A program made the translations under genes and the position numbers. A model generated the notes under the pieces. That model saw nothing but the letters and a program-made list of their open reading frames with translations, was not told the origin of the DNA and did no database searches. From Methylorubrum extorquens (GTDB taxonomy: Bacteria; Pseudomonadota; Alphaproteobacteria; Rhizobiales; Beijerinckiaceae): a stretch of 64,000 nucleotides of DNA. The DNA lies in NCBI RefSeq assembly GCF_024169925.1, contig NZ_JALJXF010000001.1, positions 151,501 through 215,500 on the forward strand, given 5' to 3'. This document shows, piece after piece, positions 61,247-64,000 of the stretch (positions within the stretch are counted from its first letter, which is position 1; each line of letters starts with the position of its first letter).

Positions 61247-62240
61247 GCGCAGCGCGCCAAGCCGCCACGGTTTGCGCCAAACCCTGTTCCAGGCCGTAGC
61301 GTGGCGAGAATCCCACCTCGTCCGTCAGGCGCCGGATGTCGGCCTGGATGCAGGCCGGCTCCGTCGGGCCGAGGGGGCGGGCGCCGAAATCGATCAGGTC
61401 GGGGCGTCCGGTGAGCGCACCGATCGTTTCTAGAATGCGACGCACCGGCACGGCGTTGCCAGAGCCGATATTGACCGAACCTACCACGTTCGAGTCGAGT
61501 AGGGCTGCGAAGGCCGCGCCGGCATCGGCGACATGGAGAAAGTCGCGCTGCTGGCGGCCATCGCTGGTGGCGAGGCGCTGCCCCGTGAGCAGTGCCCGCG
61601 CCGCATCGCCGACGAGCCGGCCCGGCGTCTCGCCGGGGCCGTAGAGGTAGAACAGCCTTACCCAAGCGAGGGAGAGGCCGGCGGTCGCCGCGTAGGCTTC
61701 CAGGATCCGGCGCAGGCCGTCCTTGGCAGCGCCGTAGAGCGTCGCGGGGTGGCAGGGAGCGGATTCAACAAGGCGGCCCTCTTGGACCTCCGCTTCACCC
61801 CCTCTCCCCGCACGCGGGGAGAGGGCTTCGGCGACCCTGTCGTCGCGACCCTCTCCCCGCATGCGGGGAGAGGGGAGGCTCGCGATTTCTGTCCAATCGT
61901 ACTCGGCACAGGTCCCTGCCACGACTGCGCGGGTGCCGCCCGCCTCTCGGAACGTCCGCACGAGGTCAAGGCTCGCGGCCGTCCAATCGAGGTTGTCCGG
62001 CGCCTGCCAGTAGCGGCCGGGTGTGGTGATCCAGGCGAGATGCAGCAGGTGGCTCGCCGAGGCGGCCTGCACGGCGGCGCGTCTCTGAGCCGGGTCGAGC
62101 AGGTCGGCGGCGTGGAAGGCGTGGACATCCGCCGGCGCGGTCCGGCCGAGGGCGTGGACCTCGAAACCACGAGCGGCCAGAGCGGCGACCGCGTGGCGCC
62201 CGACGAAGCCGGCTCCGCCGGTGACGAGAACCCGCTTCAC
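61221..62240 (-). CDS. NAD-dependent epimerase/dehydratase with palindromic-repeat insertion
   Basis: 339 residues from GTG 62240. Rossmann GxxGxxG in RVLVTGGAGFVGRHAVAALAARG, catalytic YGAAK (YxxxK) in CHPATLYGAAKDGLRRILEAYA, LFYLYGPGE and QQRDFLHVADAGAAFAALL follow. About 27 residues (LPSPRMRGEGRDDRVAEALSPRAGRGG) between AEYDWTEIAS and EVQEGRLVE correspond to the palindromic repeat at 61801-61873 read in frame. The epimerase acts on a nucleotide sugar. It is coupled to the rfbC-type gene by GTGA overlap. Confidence 0.85.
   Translation of the reverse strand: MKRVLVTGGAGFVGRHAVAALAARGFEVHALGRTAPADVHAFHAADLLDPAQRRAAVQAASASHLLHLAWITTPGRYWQAPDNLDWTAASLDLVRTFREAGGTRAVVAGTCAEYDWTEIASLPSPRMRGEGRDDRVAEALSPRAGRGGEAEVQEGRLVESAPCHPATLYGAAKDGLRRILEAYAATAGLSLAWVRLFYLYGPGETPGRLVGDAARALLTGQRLATSDGRQQRDFLHVADAGAAFAALLDSNVVGSVNIGSGNAVPVRRILETIGALTGRPDLIDFGARPLGPTEPACIQADIRRLTDEVGFSPRYGLEQGLAQTVAAWRAALSNAASAP
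61801..61873. repeat. CCTCTCCCCGC palindromic element inside the epimerase gene
   Basis: Two palindromes: CCTCTCCCCGCACGCGGGGAGAGG (61801-61824) and the same with one change (61850-61873), with a 25-base spacer GCTTCGGCGACCCTGTCGTCGCGAC in between. The layout and spacer match the element at 47151-47240. It lies wholly within the coding frame of the epimerase, adding about 24-27 residues without frame disruption. Confidence 0.85.
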
Positions 62241-62770
62241 CGCCCCGCCCAATCTGGGAAGGCGAGGTCGCGCGGTGCGATGACGGTGACCGGCTCGGGC
62301 CATGCGAGCCCGAAGGCGGGATCGTCCCAGCGTACGCCGTCCGCGGCGGAGGCCACGAAGGACCGGTCGATCATGTAGAGGATCTCGGCGTCGTCGCTGA
62401 GCGTCTGGAAGCCGTGGGCGAGGCCCGCCGGGATGTAGAGGCCGTGGCGGTTCACGGCCGAGAGCGTCACGGATGCGGTTTGGAGATAGGTCGGTGAATC
62501 GGGCCGCAGATCGATCACCGCATCGTGGATCGCGCCGCCCGTGCAGCGCACGAGCTTCGTCTCGGCGTGGGGAAGCTTCGAAAAGTGCATTCCACGCACG
62601 GTGCCGCGGCGATGATTGAACGATACGCTCGATTGCGTGAACCGCCCGATCAGCCCCCGCTCCGCGAACTCGCTCTCGCACTGGGTGCGGGCGAAGAAGC
62701 CGCGCTCGTCCGCGTGCGGTTCGGGCACGACGCGGAACAGGCCGGGCAGCGCGAGTTCCTCGAAGGTCAT
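62237..62770 (-). CDS. dTDP-4-dehydrorhamnose 3,5-epimerase-like protein
   Basis: 177 residues of the RmlC/cupin fold. HADERGFFARTQCESEFAERGL, NHRRGTVRGMHFSKLPHAETKLVRCTGGAIHDAVIDLRPDSPTY and NRHGLYIPAGLAHGFQTLSDDAEILYMI include the catalytic His in GMHF and the Asp of the VIDLR motif. It likely performs a 3- or 3,5-epimerization of a 4-keto-6-deoxysugar. Its ATG follows the upstream methyltransferase stop by six bases; its end overlaps the epimerase start by four. Confidence 0.88.
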   Translation of the reverse strand: MTFEELALPGLFRVVPEPHADERGFFARTQCESEFAERGLIGRFTQSSVSFNHRRGTVRGMHFSKLPHAETKLVRCTGGAIHDAVIDLRPDSPTYLQTASVTLSAVNRHGLYIPAGLAHGFQTLSDDAEILYMIDRSFVASAADGVRWDDPAFGLAWPEPVTVIAPRDLAFPDWAGR

Positions 62771-62776
62771 CGGGCT

Positions 62777-64000
62777 TCAGAACACCGTCAGTTCGGGGAT
62801 CGCGACAGTGAAGCGCCCACCCCATTCGCGGATCGCGGCCATCTCCCCGGCGATCTCGTCCTTGAGGTTCCAGGGCAGGATCAGCACCGTGTCGGGCCGC
62901 ATGGACAGGAGTTCGTCGGGCGGGACCACGGGGATGCGGCTGCCCGGCAGCCACGTGCCCTGCTTGTGCGGCGAGCGGTCGGCGACCGCGCGGATCAACT
63001 CCGGGCCGATCCCGCAATAGTTGAGGAAGGTGTTGCCCTTGGCCGCCGCGCCGTAGGCGCAGACGGTCCGCCCCGCCGCCCGCTCCTCGATCAGGAAGCG
63101 GAGCGCCGCGCATTTGATGTCGGCCACCGCCCGCCCGAAGCCGGCATAGCCGGAGGGGTCGAACAGGTTCGCCCCCCATTCGCTCAGCACCACGCGCTCC
63201 AATTCCGGAGTGGGCTGGTGGGATGCAGCTTCGTGGCAGGCGAAGACGCGCAGCGAGCCGCCATGGGTCGGCCACTCCTCGACGTCGAACACCCGAAAGC
63301 CCTGCTGGCGCAGGATGCCGATCACCACGCCGAGCGAGAGGTAGGAGAAGTGCTCGTGGTAAATCGTGTCGAACTGCCGTTGCTCGATCATCCGCAGGAG
63401 GTGCGGGAACTCGAAGGTCGCGACGCCCTCCGGCTTCAGGATCTCGGCGAAGCCCGCCGTGAAGTCGAGGATGTCGGGCACGTGGGCGAGCACGTTGTTG
63501 GCCGCCGTCAGATCCGCCTTGTGCCCTTCCGCGGCGAGCCGCCGGGCGGTGTCGCGGCCGAAGAAGGCGACCTGCGTGGGCACGCCGCGCTCCACCGCCA
63601 CGCGGGCGACGTTGGCCGCCGGCTCGACGCCGAGCACCGGAACGCCGCGGGCGACGAAGTATTGCAGCAGGTAGCCGTCGTTGCTCGCGACCTCGACGAC
63701 CTTGCTGTCCGGCCCGAGGCCGAAGCGCGCGATCATCGCGGCGACGTAAGCCTCGGCGTGCCGCAGCCAGCCGGCGGAGAACCCGGAGAAGTAGGCATAA
63801 TCCGAAAAGATCGCCTCGGGGCTCTCGAAGGCTTCGAGCTGCACCAGCCAGCAGGCGTCGCAGACATAGGCGTGGAGCGGATGGAAGGTCTCGCCTCGGT
63901 GGCGGCGCTCTGGCGTGACGTAGGAATTCGCCAGCGGCGACAGACCGAGATCGCAGAAGGTCCGGGTGAGGGCGGCGCCGCAGGCGCGGCAGGTCGGGGC
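62777..64000 (-). CDS. Zn-binding class I methyltransferase (sugar C-methyltransferase type), 5' end missing
   Basis: The gene is cut by the right edge; 407 residues are visible. The N-terminal zinc-binding module reads TCRACG ... FCDLGLSPLANSYVTPE ... YVCDACWLVQLE (CxxC and CxxCW). Then the SAM-binding core ASNDGYLLQYFVARGVPVLGVEPAANVARVA, TAANNVLAHVPDILDF, and a C-terminal C-methyltransferase part (AYGAAAKGNTFLNYCGI, ILPWNLKDEI). This is the TylC3/NovU-like layout that puts a C-methyl group on dTDP-4-keto-deoxysugars. It fits the downstream epimerases. Confidence 0.9.
   Translation of the reverse strand, partial: APTCRACGAALTRTFCDLGLSPLANSYVTPERRHRGETFHPLHAYVCDACWLVQLEAFESPEAIFSDYAYFSGFSAGWLRHAEAYVAAMIARFGLGPDSKVVEVASNDGYLLQYFVARGVPVLGVEPAANVARVAVERGVPTQVAFFGRDTARRLAAEGHKADLTAANNVLAHVPDILDFTAGFAEILKPEGVATFEFPHLLRMIEQRQFDTIYHEHFSYLSLGVVIGILRQQGFRVFDVEEWPTHGGSLRVFACHEAASHQPTPELERVVLSEWGANLFDPSGYAGFGRAVADIKCAALRFLIEERAAGRTVCAYGAAAKGNTFLNYCGIGPELIRAVADRSPHKQGTWLPGSRIPVVPPDELLSMRPDTVLILPWNLKDEIAGEMAAIREWGGRFTVAIPELTVF

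Overview
The window is dense, high-GC (about 70%) bacterial chromosome that reads like the core genome of a Methylobacterium/Methylorubrum-type alphaproteobacterium (order Hyphomicrobiales/Rhizobiales). The grounds are gene content and style: an Omp25-like barrel, an HWE-family LOV histidine kinase, an MlaE with a fused STAS domain, MatB malonyl-CoA synthase, DUF1489, DUF6502 and DUF3775 proteins, a MoxR/Bat cluster resembling mxaRSACKL, and palindromic intergenic repeats of the kind common in this order. The genus is inferred; no rRNA gene or other marker is present. I saw no transposase, integrase, tRNA, CRISPR array or phage gene.

Layout. 1-3 kb: divergent cobT (cut by the edge) and cobS, a DUF6891 protein, a DUF1289 protein and a retropepsin-like protease. 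2.9-5.8 kb: a DUF6502 putative DNA-binding protein coupled to an exported DUF5666 protein, facing two tiny membrane-protein genes across a control region full of GTGGGA inverted repeats. 5.8-14 kb: outer-membrane barrel, PLA2-like exported protein, DUF3775, Nudix and TusA-like proteins, gshA, an asparaginase, a membrane protein of unknown function, rsmE. 14-25 kb: ubiA, cysQ, an mlaE-mlaF-mlaD-lipoprotein operon for phospholipid transport, an MFS carrier, a CheZ-like protein and DUF1489. 25-32 kb: a cold-shock protein, small exported proteins, a DJ-1/PfpI protein, TerC, a TIGR03862 flavoprotein, a collagen-like protein. 32-42 kb: matB, LOV-HWE kinase, YihY/BrkB, msrB, a degenerate CYTH-like protein, a DMT permease and a catalase-like protein. 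42-49 kb: a seven-gene minus-strand moxR-DUF58-DUF4381-like-VWA-VWA-TPR-batD operon. 49-54 kb: MgtC, an SDR, an NlpC/P60 peptidase and bioF. 54-61 kb: a tandem glycine riboswitch driving gcvT-gcvH-gcvP, then bioA and a single-domain receiver. 61-64 kb: a deoxysugar/polysaccharide operon (C-methyltransferase cut by the edge, rfbC-type epimerase, NAD-dependent epimerase).

Several genes form recognisable pathways: cobalamin lower-ligand assembly (cobT/cobS), glycine cleavage under glycine control, two biotin genes (bioF, bioA) on either side of the gcv operon, and envelope lipid transport. The least explained parts are the DUF6502/DUF5666 locus with its operator-like palindromes, the CYTH-like protein that has lost its catalytic glutamates, and three families of palindromic repeats. 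One of these sits in frame inside the epimerase gene and another supplies the stop codon of a lipoprotein gene.
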